Shown piece after piece: positions 1 to 11,212 of a stretch of 64,000 bases of DNA; position 1 is the stretch's first letter, and each line of letters begins with the position of its first letter. Position numbers and translations under genes: made by a program. The notes under the pieces are model-generated. The model had not been told where the DNA came from and did not search any database. It saw nothing but the letters and a program-made list of their open reading frames with translations. Origin of the DNA: Amaurobius ferox (lineage: Eukaryota > Arthropoda > Arachnida > Araneae > Amaurobiidae); contig OX578147.1 in the NCBI GenBank assembly GCA_951213105.1, positions 126,960,822-127,024,821 on the forward strand. Direction: 5' to 3'.

Positions 1-740
1 TTTAAATGCTAAAATACACGATTTTACTCAAGACCGCCAAAATACATGATTGTATTAAAAAGCTACAAAATTCGTGATTTTGTTTAAGAGCGTTAAAATT
101 GAAATGTTTGCTCCGATTTTTACAAATTTGGATTCCTAGGCCATGCTGTCAGATCCGTGAGCTAAAAGAAAATACATTTAGCGATAAATCACTCACTGGC
201 ATGATTTCGGGCGAAATTTCACAAATAATTAAAAAGAAAATCGTAAAAAATGAATCAGTTTTTTTAATAAAAAATTACGAAACATCCATAAAAGTTGGCA
301 GGTCTGCTATTGTGTTTGTAATAGAAGAGTTTGCTGTTCCAATTTTAGGAACGCCCTCTATTGATAGACGCGGAACTACGGTCGACAAGTTTGGGAATAG
401 AGGCTCTAGAGGGGAAAAAACTATTTTGTCTAAAGACAATTAACTCCCCTCACTCTTGCGGGGCATTAGGAAAATACATTTTACACGTTATAATGTTCTA
501 ATGTAAATAAAATATTATCGTAAAAATTGTACAATTAAAAAAAAAGAAAAGAAGAATAAAACGTTTTCTAGGTTATGTAGAATAAATAAACAACACTTTT
601 TCTTTTGCTTGGGTGAATCGCGTGGAATATACAAGAGTAATGCATTCAAACGGTGACAAGGACAAAATTAATTCGTCGTACAGTACGTGTTGCTTTTGTT
701 TTGATCTCCAAACAAGGAAAGCTCCTCTTTCTTCCAAATG
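1..740. other. Non-coding repeat-derived DNA
   Basis: No convincing gene is seen. A 114-codon open frame at 99-443 has no recognisable domain. Its central part (about 165-310) is clearly related, with indels, to about 61000-61175, so this is a dispersed repeat fragment and not a protein gene. Confidence 0.4.
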
Positions 741-1695
741 TTCAAACATGAAGAAAAAACAATATTTCAATAAGGTGTCTATAAGACACCTTATTGAAAT
801 ATTTTTTTTTTCTATAAGTTATCTTATGGTGTTTATTTTCTCATACTATCGTACAGAGAAAGCATTGTTTTCAAGTTCGAAATTTTGTGGAAGATACACG
901 TTTCAAAACCTGCTGGTCTCCAAACGCTAAAACATGAAAAAAATATTTCAATTAGGCGTCTTATAATAAGTTGTCTTATGATATTTATTTTCTCATACTA
1001 TCGTACAGAGAAAGCATTGTTTTCAAGTTCGAAATTTTGTGGAAGATACATGTTTCAAAACCTGCTGGTCTCCAAATGTTAAAACAGGAAAAAGATATTT
1101 CAATTAGGCGTCTTATAATAAGTTGTCTTATGATATTTATTTTCTCATACTATCGTACAGAGAAAGCATTGTTTTCAAGTTCGAAATTTTGTGGAAGATA
1201 CACGTTTCAAAACCTGCTGGTCTCCAAATGTTAAAACATGAAAAAAATATTTCAATTAGGCGTCTTATAATAAGTTGTCTTATGATATTTATTTTCTCAT
1301 ACTATCGTACAGAGAAAGCATTGTTTTCAAGTTCGAAATTTTGTGGAAGATACACGTTTCAAAACCTGCTGGTCTCCAAATGTTAAAGCATGAAAAAAAT
1401 ATTTCAATTAGGCGTCTTATAATAAGTTGTCTTATGATATTTATTTTCTCATACTATCGTACAGAGAAAGCATTGTTTTCAAGTTCGAAATTTTGCGGAA
1501 GATACACACTTTAAAACCTGCTGGTTGGTCTCCAAATGTTAAAACATGAAAAATATTTCAATAAGGTGTCTTATAGGTTGTCTTATCATATTTATTTTCT
1601 TATACTATTGTACAGAGAAAGCATTGTTTTCAAATTCAAGATTTTGCAGAATATACACGTTTTAAAACCTACTGAATATACGCTGCTGGACTTCA
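740..1695. repeat. 152-bp tandem satellite-like array (about 5-6 units)
   Basis: A unit containing the shared run TTCTCATACTATCGTACAGA recurs every 152 bp from about 835 to 1620. Units 2-5 are nearly identical and the first and last are diverged. The short open frames here repeat at exactly 152-bp spacing and are artefacts of the array. The array opens with a hairpin, arms 761-780 and 784-803, formed by a truncated unit in inverse orientation. Confidence 0.85.
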
Positions 1696-1712
1696 AAAGT
1701 TAAGCACGAAAC
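1676..1712 (+). repeat. Solo Tc1-like terminal inverted repeat fragment
   Basis: The stretch CTTCAAAAGTTAAGCACG closely matches the termini of the Tc1-type copy at 8911-10448 and is preceded by TATA. No transposase follows, so this is a relic end or an abortive copy. Confidence 0.5.
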
Positions 1713-2440
1713 AGTAAATCTTACATAATAAAAGACGATGTGTGCGAGTGTGTGTATGCAGTTTGTAACGGAAAATCTGAGCGGCATACAGCCTTGAAAT
1801 TTGGTACGTAAGTACTCCAGGACCCGGGAAAGTGCACCCAGCCATATTTTTTTTTTAATTCGAATTATAGTATCTGTATTATTTTATGTTTCAGCACGAT
1901 TTTGAGTGATATTCACAATTTCCACAACAATTTGGTTCCTAAGCGACTGAAAATATTATTGCTGTTTCCATCTTGACATCGTCTGAAAAATCTAAGAACG
2001 TTCTTTCCAACGGTGTTTAAGCCGCATTCGTAGAATAATCCCTTTATATTGATTTCTTTTTTAAATACATCAAAATTTGAATTTTTTATATTACGTAATA
2101 CTTATTTCGCCGCATCCGAAACGCTAAGATTCCCACAATTGTATAGTTTGGCAAAAAGTTCCGCGTATATCTTTGCATTCTAACAAAAAAAATTAATCTC
2201 ACTTGTAATTTTCATTTTGATGGGTTTTTGAGTGATCGCATTAAAACAACAAACGCTACCTCGCCCGCTTTCTCCGGCAGCAAAGGTTTTTCCCACTCTT
2301 GACTGCGCATGCTTAACTCTTGCGAGAATACTCCAAGGTTTATAGAGGTAGTATTCTATAAACCTTGGGATTACTCGGGGTGAGCTTTAGTCCCAACTTT
2401 TCACCTTCCGTTTCTTTATTTATTTACTAGCATTTGACGG
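1713..2440. other. Intergenic stretch with a hairpin
   Basis: No gene is seen. A perfect 13-bp hairpin lies at 2333-2345 / 2356-2368 (CCAAGGTTTATAG and its complement). Confidence 0.4.
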
Positions 2441-2900
2441 AATAAAATGACGGGCGGAGAAATGGGTTATTCATATAGTCGCTTATTACGTTATTTTCAA
2501 GATATTGAATTTTCATCGATTAGTCGTCATTTTCATTGATTTAATGTCAATTTTAGCAATTTGGCGACATTTTCTTCAATTTGGCAGCATTTAAAAAGAC
2601 TCGCCAAGTTGGCGATAGACCGCAAAAATCCGTCGGCAGAATTTCTCCAAGCATTACAGTTGGAGAAATACGTTATTCTTATAGTGGAGTCTTATATTTT
2701 TTCAAGGTATGGATTTTCATCAATTAATCGTCATTTTTACCAATTGGCTACATTTTTATCGATTTGGTGACATTTTTATAAATTTAGCGACATTTTCATC
2801 AATTTGATTACATTTAAATAATTTTGCCAAGTTGGTGATATTCTGCCAATTTCGACACCGAAATTTCGCCAAGCGTTAACCAGAGATAGGTAGATAAACA
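2440..2900 (-). repeat. Family A repeat, internal part, inverted
   Basis: This stretch carries the 20-bp-period block with TTTGGCGACATTTT-type units and the GCCAAGTTGGCGA palindrome typical of the 3' half of family A, here in minus orientation. Ends are missing. Confidence 0.6.
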
Positions 2901-3088
2901 GAGAGATAAATGAAGATGTTTATATGTATATAAATGTTTTTATTTGAACACATTTATATCAATGTTTGGCGGATCGCAGATGTATTTTTTAATTTTTCCG
3001 AAAAAAAAGTTTAAAATATTAAAATTATCTTATATATTCATAATCTGGACAGTATTTCCGATAAAACAAGAAAAATTATTCACATTTT

Positions 3089-3782
3089 TACTTTCATTAT
3101 ATACATAGTGTACTGTTTAAAAGGAAAGCATTGTGACGGGGTCGAAAATTTGAATTCGAGTTTTCGACGGGAGAGCATGTTTCAAGCATCCCTGAATACG
3201 AATCAGATGTTTTTGAGTTGAGGTGATGTGTGTGTGTGTGTGTGTGTGTATGTGTGTGAAAGTATGTGTGTGTGTGTGTGTCTATGTGTGAAAGTATGTG
3301 CGTGTGTGTGTATGTGTCAATGAGTCTGTGGAGACGATATCTCACGAACGAATCAAGCAATCCGAGTAAAATTTCGTACAAAAATCACAATCAGTAAATA
3401 CTGGAAGCCTATTGTTTTAACACGCACTCGAATGTTCAGAACCCTCCAAAATTTTGAAATGAAATTTTAAAAAAATTATCAAAAAATTAAAACATTCAAT
3501 AAAGTTGCGTAAACAATCATTTCTTATGTAATGTTTCATTAGAAAATGATTGACATAAACTTTAAAACGGTAGCATGAACCGTTCTCGAGATATTGCACA
3601 TTTTTCAAATAAATTTATCAAAAAATCACATAACATTAAAAAACTTAACTATTGTGAAATCTGTTCACTTTTCATGTGTAATATTATGCGATTAACTAAA
3701 TTTTAATGCGATATCATCATTCTCGTAGCTCGTTCTATTCACGAGAAAAGACACTTTGGATAATAGCTTTGTAATTTGACTC
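3089..3782 (+). repeat. Family A repeat, 5' part
   Basis: It begins with an ACTTTC...GGAAAGC palindromic start, followed by GACGGGGTCGAAAATT and a long (TG)n tract. It runs to the conserved block near TCTCGTAGCTCGTTC and is truncated before the 3' end. The 94-residue open frame on the opposite strand (His-Thr rich) is only the translated CA/TG microsatellite. Confidence 0.7.
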
Positions 3783-4780
3783 TGTGAGACCAGAAATTGT
3801 TTTCACATGAGACACTTTTATTTGTGAAATTTATGATGGCCAAAACGGCAAACAAAGCTGTAGTCTGGCTGGCACCAGGGTTTATGAGGACTTGAACTTT
3901 AAGGTCAAAAGACTATAAATTTAGGGGTGCAATACCAGAGGGGCTGAGCTGGGCCATACTAAATGTGCAATAGTGCAATTGGGTAAAGAAGAACCAATGA
4001 GCGCCAAAGAAGTAAAGGCGGAGCTACCCCCACCACCACCACCACCCACCCACCGAAGGAACCACAGCCTAGGAGAGAACGAGATTAGATGTAGACAAAA
4101 AGACATGGTGATCAGACTTTGACGAAGAAAGTAATGGAATATCAGACATTGGAGAAAACATTTGGATTTTGACTTAGGAGACGATTATGAGTTTTGACTG
4201 AAATAAGATGTGTGCAACGACTGCGACGTTATGACTTGTGCGGAGGCGTGCCTGCCATTATGATAGAACGACAATACTAAAGAAGCAGAATATTGCGTGG
4301 AAGTTCCCAAATAAGGGAGATCTAAGATGTGTTCACTGCAACCAAGTATTTGCAAGCATTATGGTCTATTGCAAAGGCCCAAATTGAAGGTATGTGTTCC
4401 TCAAATATCCACAGGTTATTAAGTACGCTAGATATATGGTTCAGGGTCTCACGTGCTCCCCTGTCACATTCTATCTTAATAAATAATTAATAGGAAGAGT
4501 AGTTAATGTATTGGAATTGAATAGGTATTTTGTGTCTTTAATAAATGTTATTGTTAAGTTTAAATTGGTCTAATCTTTATAATAATTAATAATATTCCTT
4601 TACAGGACTCACACGAAAGGTAAAATAATTGGAGGGTTTAATAGCGGCACAACATAGCAATGTACATTAAATATAATTCCACTAAATATGAATTTACGGC
4701 AATGTTAATGTGATTAAAAATAATGAATTTAATAATTAAAAGTGTAACTTCAAGTTCTATTTAATTTCGGTTGCCACAGA
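3783..4780. other. Intergenic, no gene recognised
   Basis: The region contains a CCACCACCACC tract near 4030 but no open frame with recognisable domains. The 61-codon minus frame at 3921-4106 depends on the simple repeat. Confidence 0.4.
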
Positions 4781-4785
4781 CTCCA

Positions 4786-5775
4786 TTAGTCGTTTATCTA
4801 CCATAAGACTAACCTATTTCTCCATAATCAATGCTTGGCGAAATTTTGGCAGCGAATTTGGCGAAATATCGCCAACTTGGCCAGTTTTTAAATGTTGCCA
4901 AATTGACGAAAATATCGCCAAATTGATAAAAATGTCACCAAATTGATGAAAATTATGCTAAATCAATGAAAATGAAGACTGATGAAAATCCAATATCTTG
5001 AAAAGAATAAGAATCTAGTATAAGAGAAGGTACTTTGGGTAATAGTTTTATATTTGGACATCATTAGTCATTTATCTCCTACAAGAATAACATATTTCTT
5101 CGGCCATAATACTTGACGAAATTTTAGCGGCTTTTTAAATATTGTCAAATTGACGAAACTGTTGCCAAATTTTATCAAATATATAAAAGTGTTATCAAAT
5201 TGATAAAAATATCGCCAAATTGATAAAAATGCCATCAAATAGGATGCAATATTTTGCAAATTTTTAATTCCGTCATATGATGGGCACACCTTTTATTATA
5301 TAAGAAATGCTCTTCTAAATATCGCCAACGTCGATATTTGGCCCTACATTGACGAAAATATCGTCAAAGTTGCAAAAATGACGCCAAGTTAATGAAAACG
5401 ACACCTAATTGATAAACCGGCCACACACAAAGCTGCAGTAAGCCCTCGGGTCTGCCGTGTGGTCTGGGTTTTCAACTTAATTGATGAATTTATTATTAAA
5501 ATACGAGTATTTAAATACTTGGCCTATATTGTTTATTGGAGATGTTATCAATTTTGATAATTGTTTATTTAGAGTTGCGTAAAATATAAGTTAATTGGAT
5601 ACGAAATAGTTTTAGATATTGTCATCCGGATGTACAATTTTCCGCGCCAAATGTATAATTTAACGTTACGAACACTGTGGTGTGGATCTTTCATCGCCTT
5701 TTCACCGTTAGAAAAGTAAATTCATTGCATTATAGAAGGAAAGTCATCTGCTGCTCACATCAGATTTTTTCTATG
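4786..5775 (+). repeat. Family A 3'-half fragments in series
   Basis: Successive segments each contain the CGCCAA...TTGGCG block with 20-bp-period units. They finish with GGAAAGTCATCTG...CACATCAGATTTTTT at about 5740-5772, the family's usual 3' end. A longer subfamily block (GATGTTATCAATTTTGATAA to the end) is shared with 10970-11209, 12480-12705 and, inverted, 34875-35110. Confidence 0.65.
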
Positions 5776-7025
5776 ACTATTTTAGAACGGCTATTTTAGA
5801 AATTTACAATCGCTTAACCTCTAATTTTAGTAGGATATATAAATTTATCTTCTTTGACGAATATTTTTAATTTACCGGAAAATAAATTATTCACTTTCAG
5901 TAAACTATATACATGAGTCTTTTTAAGAAAATTCGTTATATACCTTTCCTTTCTTTCTCGTATATGCACTGCAGAATTTAAAAGTAAATGCAATATAAAT
6001 CTTCATAACACTAGCTAGTGAAGTGACTACTATAAAAATGAGTAATAGTATACATTCACTTAAAATCACTTTAGCAAATGAAATTTTTAAACATATACTG
6101 TTGCTAAAGTGTTCTAAATACATTTTTTTTTCAGCACAAAGATAAATTTCGATGTTTAATGGGGTTAGTTCTAATTTTCATTTGAAATCACCTTCAGTTT
6201 AACATTACCCTCTATGGTAAAAATAATGCCGACGTTTCTGCGCATTCTATTGCGCAGGCTATGTATTTACGCCGATGGCCATGCTCATACTAAAGTTAGT
6301 GACCATTTACTGCGAGTACCACAGGCCGCAGCTAGTTATAGGTTGATTACATCATAGCCACCTTTATCTGGATAAAGGTGATTATGGTTACAGCTAGCAG
6401 TCGATGGGTTGATTAAGTTGATCTCAATGCAGAAAAGATTGAGCACTCTACTCAAAGGTGTGCTATATTTCATTTTATCTGCTTGGAGCGTCGCAACCAA
6501 AGACTTTTGTTATAGAATGAACACGAAAGGCAACGAAACGGAACGTTCTTGGTCATTTGTCGTTCCATTCAAGCGTTCAGAAACACTTTCGCAAACAATT
6601 TGCGGCACGATAGCTTTTTAATTGGATTGGGAACGCAGATAAACTATTGTGTCCAGATTTAAAATTAAAATAATCTGACGTATCTAACACATCCCCCTTC
6701 CTACTGATGAACACATTTCGATATTCAAGGGTAGAAAAAATATAGCTTTTCAAGCCGCAGAATATGAGTAATATTTATTTTTTAGTTACAGCAGAAACTA
6801 TGAAAATATTCTAAAATTTACCTCACGATTTTACATTCCTTGTCCTCACCTAATATATTCTTACCTACAATAAGGGTTAACGGTCGCATAAACTCTGTAT
6901 AAGAACGCCATTCAATTCAGAATTCCAGAAACGGCTAGAATTCCTGCTTTATTGATACACATCAAGGTGCTGTAGGGCACTGTTTTTATAAATCCTGAAC
7001 TGGTTCGTTTATTTATTTCACACAG
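5776..7025. other. Intergenic, no gene recognised
   Basis: Short open frames here lack recognisable domains. The short perfect hairpin at 6358-6381 (CACCTTTATC / GATAAAGGTG) is noted. Confidence 0.35.
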
Positions 7026-7316
7026 TGCCCGGTAGCTTATCATAAAAAATCGAAATCTGACATTTATGCCTATATTACGGGAGACATTGTGCCTTCTAGC
7101 AGTATAACAGTGCAGTGTCCTCTTTCTTTGCAAAAAAGAATAAAACTGGGAGTTTTCGTAGATAAGCAATCGTTTTCTTCTATTCCGTTTGCGCTAATAA
7201 CTCATTTGTGCGAAGCATTGCACAATCATAGCGTACAGCAGACGATTAACCCATTTCAAAACGTTGCCAAACAGAGGCAATTAAAAAAGCGAGTTTTTCT
7301 TGAGTTTTGTTCTTAA
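7026..7316 (+). CDS. Possible orphan terminal exon, unknown product
   Basis: An uninterrupted 96-codon frame ends in a TAA at 7314-7316. It opens directly after a good splice-acceptor context (a T-rich tract then CACACAG ending at 7025). The frame has balanced composition (e.g. ITGDIVPSSSITVQC, KKRVFLEFCS) and looks more protein-like than the surrounding AT-rich frames. No Met suits it as a start within the exon and no upstream exon was found. No family is recognised. It could equally be a chance frame or a decayed gene fragment. Confidence 0.3.
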   Translation, partial: CPVAYHKKSKSDIYAYITGDIVPSSSITVQCPLSLQKRIKLGVFVDKQSFSSIPFALITHLCEALHNHSVQQTINPFQNVAKQRQLKKRVFLEFCS

Positions 7317-7543
7317 TTTATATCGGAAATCGAAAGGTATTATAATTACGTTCACTTGTGTGTTTCATTATTTTGTGTTTCTCCCGATGAACAATTGCAC
7401 ATATCGTTTTTACAGATTTTAAAGAAAACTTTAAGTTAGATCTTTTGTGCCTTTTTTTTTCTTTTAACTCATAATCCGATGTATGACAATTTTGACCTGG
7501 GTGCAAAAGACCTTTAAAAACTTTATTTGTTTTTATTTATTTA

Positions 7544-8145
7544 CTGGCAGTATACCCGTTCTTCGTGCCGAATATACTATGATAATTAAAATTCATAATT
7601 ATACGAAAATTCCTAAAGTATTCCAAATGACGGTGTTATTAAAAACATTCTATTAAAATATTTAAATTAATACGCCTAAAAAGAAGCTCAAAAATCTCCA
7701 TTCTCGCTATATAAAATTATCTTCACAAGCAGATATGAAGAATAAAACATCCTGGTCCAGTTTGTAAACAAATTTACAAAAAATATGAAATTGAATCAAT
7801 ATATGTCAAAATGAAAACCCTAAAACTGTATGGGAAAATATACTCATACTACTTATATTCTTGAAGATTAGATTATATACCCGTGTATTAGTAGAAAATT
7901 ACCCTTAACAGATGACTTAACAAATTGAAAATACCAATAATCCTCGTGTTCTTTAAACCTGAAGACCGTAATTGATATAATCTAGCAAAAATGAAATGTC
8001 GATAAAATAAATTTTATATGCATAATTTTATATTTATTATTTTAAATAGGAAAAGATTTAATAAAAATCGTCTGCAGCATAAATATATTGGATTATTAGC
8101 TTTAAATTTGCTGCTAAGCAACATGTTATAATTTTCTTCAAATAA
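7544..8145 (-). mobile_element. Helitron-like non-autonomous element fragment (family D)
   Basis: Read on the minus strand it ends with CACGAAGAACGGGTATACTGCCAG, matching the ends of the copies at 58204 and 55094 (CTAG mutated to CCAG). Internally, about 8060-8130 (reverse complement) matches 54130-54230. The 5' end is missing. Confidence 0.55.
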
Positions 8146-8235
8146 ATTGGTGAAAAAGTATCATCTGCATAATGCTATCTTTAAGGAATGTTTTATTGTG
8201 TGTTTTTTTATAAAGATCTCCACAACTCCTGGTCC

Positions 8236-8305
8236 CCGGCCGTCCAAACGCTTACCTTACACCTTTCTGTTAGGTCGGACGGTCTGGGTCTCATCAACAA
8301 CAACA
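8236..8305 (+). mobile_element. Tiny hairpin retroposon with 14-bp target duplication
   Basis: A ~70-bp unit begins CCGGCCGTCC and ends GGACGGTCTGGGTCT plus a (CAA)n tail. The 14-bp sequence ACAACTCCTGGTCC occurs immediately before it (8222-8235) and after it (8306-8319), a classic target-site duplication of the size made by LINE-type target-primed insertion. The related copies at 16334, 31572 and 43128 have their own different duplications. Confidence 0.75.
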
Positions 8306-8732
8306 ACAACTCCTGGTCCTAGAAACTCGAGACATGGACTAAATTTTAAGTAGTTACACGACTACCCAAAAAATGTCATTAAATTCGATGCAGCCGTGCT
8401 CCCTTGATGATGAGACAAACACATATACATACAGACAGATAGACTTTCAATTTTATTTCTATAGATTTATTTATTTATCTTTATCTTTATTTTTTATTTA
8501 TTTATTTATTTATTGGAGGAGGAGGCATTTTTTGCACTTGCCTGCCTACAATTCAAATTTCTATACTCTCTTTACACTTTCTACACTCTTTCATATATAA
8601 TTTTCATATAGTTTATCAATAAGTTATAAATTAGTTATAAATTAGTTTTTAATTTAATATCTGTATATATTTTTTTCAGAAACACCTTTACTATAGAGTC
8701 TCTTTATAGATATTATATCTACATAAATATTA

Positions 8733-8910
8733 TATCTATATAAATTATCTGTATAAATCCTAAATATCTTATCTGTATAAATCCTAAATATTTTATCTGA
8801 ATACATTCTAAATATTTTACCTGTATAAATCCTAAATATCATATCTTTATAAATTCTCAATATTTTATGTCTATAAATCCTAAATATTTTATCTGCATAA
8901 ATCCTAGATA
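8733..8910. repeat. 24-bp minisatellite
   Basis: About seven degenerate units of CCTAAATATTTTATCTGTATAAAT type. The 24-bp period keeps an 89-codon minus frame open with an 8-residue repeat (IFRIYTDK-like). It directly abuts the left end of the Tc1-like element. Confidence 0.75.
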
Positions 8911-10448
8911 TACTGACTTCCAAAAGTTAAGCACGCAATGCAAATTTTTCATTTTTCGAAAGCGTATTTAAATTTGAGGGGCTGAAAATCGCAGCGGATG
9001 TAGATGGCAGTATGCAAATATCGTATATACAGCCAATCACTATTGACTGTCCGGTTATATGCTAATTGGGCAGTCGTTGAAGACGCCAGCATTCTGAAAG
9101 GTTTGAGGAAGTGCATTTAAATGCTGATACGAAGTGTTTATAACTTTTGTAGGATTATTTTTTATTATATTCGTGTTTCTATGGCTGTAAGAAGACGAAT
9201 AACAGATAGTAAGCGCTGTCGTGCTGTCGGACGTATTGAAGCAGGGCAATCAATCAAAGATGTCGCTATTTTCTTTGGCGTTGAACATTCGGTAATTTCT
9301 CGATTAGGGAAACAATTCCAAACAAGTCAAACAGTTGTCCGGAGACCTGTGCCCGGTCGTCTAAGCGTTACTATCCCCTCTGATGATCGGTATATTGCTA
9401 TAGTAGCCAAGACGAATCGACGAGCGACCTCCACAGCTGTTACATCCATGGTTACAGTAGCACTTGGTAAGACAATATCTGCCAGTACTGTGCGCTGAAG
9501 TTTCCACGTGAAGGGACTGTACGCCCGAGTACCACGTTTTTGTGTTCCACTAACCGTCCAAGCCAGAAGGGCAAGATTAAAGTGATGTCGTCAGCATGTC
9601 AATTTGACTGTCTCAGATTGGTGCAACGTCTTGTTCACAGACGAGTCCAGATTTGCCCTGGAATCAGGTGATAAGTGTGAAGGGTCTGGAGAGAACGAGG
9701 CACACGAAATCAGGTCAAGGACATCATCGAACATCACGCATTCAGAGGTGGCAGCGCCATGGTGTGGGCTGGATTTTCAATGGGATACCGCACAGAGCTG
9801 CACATCTTTAAAGGCGGTTCTGTGACGGCTGCGCGAAATCGGGATGAAGTCCTAGACCCCATTGCGAAACTCTAGACTGCAGCAGTTGGTCCTGATTTCC
9901 TCCTTATGGACGATAATGCCCGTCCCCATCGAGCTAACATCATTGACGAATACATGAAAAGTGAGGGTATTTCTCGTATGGAGTGGCTGGCGTATTCTCC
10001 CGACCTTAATCCCATTGGAAACCTTTGGGATGCTCTCGGGCGTGCTGTCTCTGCACGTTTACCTCCTCCAGTCAGTCTCGGAGAGTTGGAAACTGCTCTA
10101 TTGGAGAAATGACCATTACTCGCATCTGCGATGGTTGATCACCTCATTAAAAGCATTGAAAATCGTTGTAAAGTTTGTGTGAAGGTCTGGGGTGGTCACA
10201 TATTATATTAATGTAAGTTTTGTTCGGTTTGTTTGCCTTTAAACATCATTGTGTTAATGACCCAAACGTGACGTCATCATATAACTTACGAAAAGTAAAT
10301 ATTTTTTTCAACTTTGTACATAATTCTTGTTTTCTTTAATGCATAAACACATTTGCTACCTTCATGTACAATTTTGAGTTAATCAAAACTTTACTTTTCC
10401 ATTTTTGTTTATTTTACCGTCCGTGCTTAACTTTTAGAAGCCAGTGTA
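8911..10448 (+). mobile_element. Tc1/mariner transposon, inactive copy
   Basis: Imperfect terminal inverted repeats of about 28 bp (left CTGACTTCCAAAAGTTAAGC; right complement CACTGGCTTCTAAAAGTTAA) sit next to TA dinucleotides and bound a ~1.5 kb element. The broken transposase described separately lies inside. Confidence 0.85.
9181..10112 (+). pseudogene. Tc1-family DD34E transposase, frameshifted
   Basis: The enzyme would cut and paste the surrounding element. The N-terminal part (9181-9498) opens MAVRRRITDSK and carries the helix-turn-helix DNA-binding region (AGQSIKDVAIFFGV, HSVISRLGKQF). After a break, a second frame (9604 onward) holds the first catalytic Asp in LFTDESRFAL. A third (9906-10112) holds the second Asp in MDDNARPHRANI and the usual SPDLNP block. 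The third catalytic acid is lost: the family's NPIE(N/H)LWD reads NPIGNLWD. Frame changes, an in-frame TAG near 9872 and the missing Glu show a dead copy. Assignment to Tc1 is firm; the exact subfamily is not resolved. Confidence 0.85.
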
Positions 10449-10839
10449 TATTAGAATAAAAAGACCACTTTCCTTCTTTTTACAACGCCATCTGTAGTTA
10501 CATCAGAGCTACACTGGAGTTGGAGAGAGAATCATCAAGTGTGTTCGAAATGTTGACAGCCTTGCTCTAGTCCGAGTTCCCTGAAATATAATAGGCCTCT
10601 GACGTTTATCGATTCCAATAACCGTACTAAATTACATTCGATTTGCTTAATTTGTTCAAAAAATATCGCTCTCGCAGACAGATGTGGATAAGCAAATATA
10701 AGTGGTCTGCACGCACAAAACTTTCAAACACCTGCGGCCCAGTCCAGCAATAACAGTGCCTAAACCCAGAATTTCTTCTAAAAAAAAATTTCATACTGCA
10801 CAAGCAGGCGATAAATTTGACGAACATGGCGACTCATTA

Positions 10840-11209
10840 AGCGAAATATCGCCAACTTGGCGATATATCTCACCAAATTGAAGAAAACATCATTAAAATT
10901 GCTAGCATGACGCCAAATTAACGAAAACGACGCTAAATAGATGAATACATTTTTAAAATATTTTAATATATGGACTATTGCTTATTGCGGATACTATTAA
11001 TATTGATAATTGTCAATCTTGAGTTTCGAGAAATATAAGTTGATTGAATGCTTCGCTTCGAAACGGTTTTGTATGTTGTCATCCAAAAAAGTGGCAAATG
11101 TACAATTCAATATTAAAAACATTGTGCCGTTGATGTCATACATCACTTCTTCACCGTGACAGAAATCGATTTATTGCATTATGTAGGGAAAGACGCTACC
11201 CACATCAGA
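10840..11209 (+). repeat. Family A repeat, 3' part
   Basis: Runs from the CGCCAACTTGGCGA block to the standard end CCCACATCAGAT at 11209. The next copy starts three bases later. Confidence 0.65.
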
Positions 11210-11212
11210 TAT

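Noticed and set aside
99..443. 114-codon open frame
   Set aside because: Related non-coding sequence with indels exists at about 61000-61175; no domain; starts within a diverged repeat.
3097..3381. His-Thr-rich minus-strand frame
   Set aside because: Translated CA/TG microsatellite inside a family A repeat; the same kind of frame recurs in every copy with a TG tract (e.g. 28777-28989).
8654..8923. 89-codon frame with an 8-residue periodicity
   Set aside because: Product of a 24-bp minisatellite, not a repeat protein.
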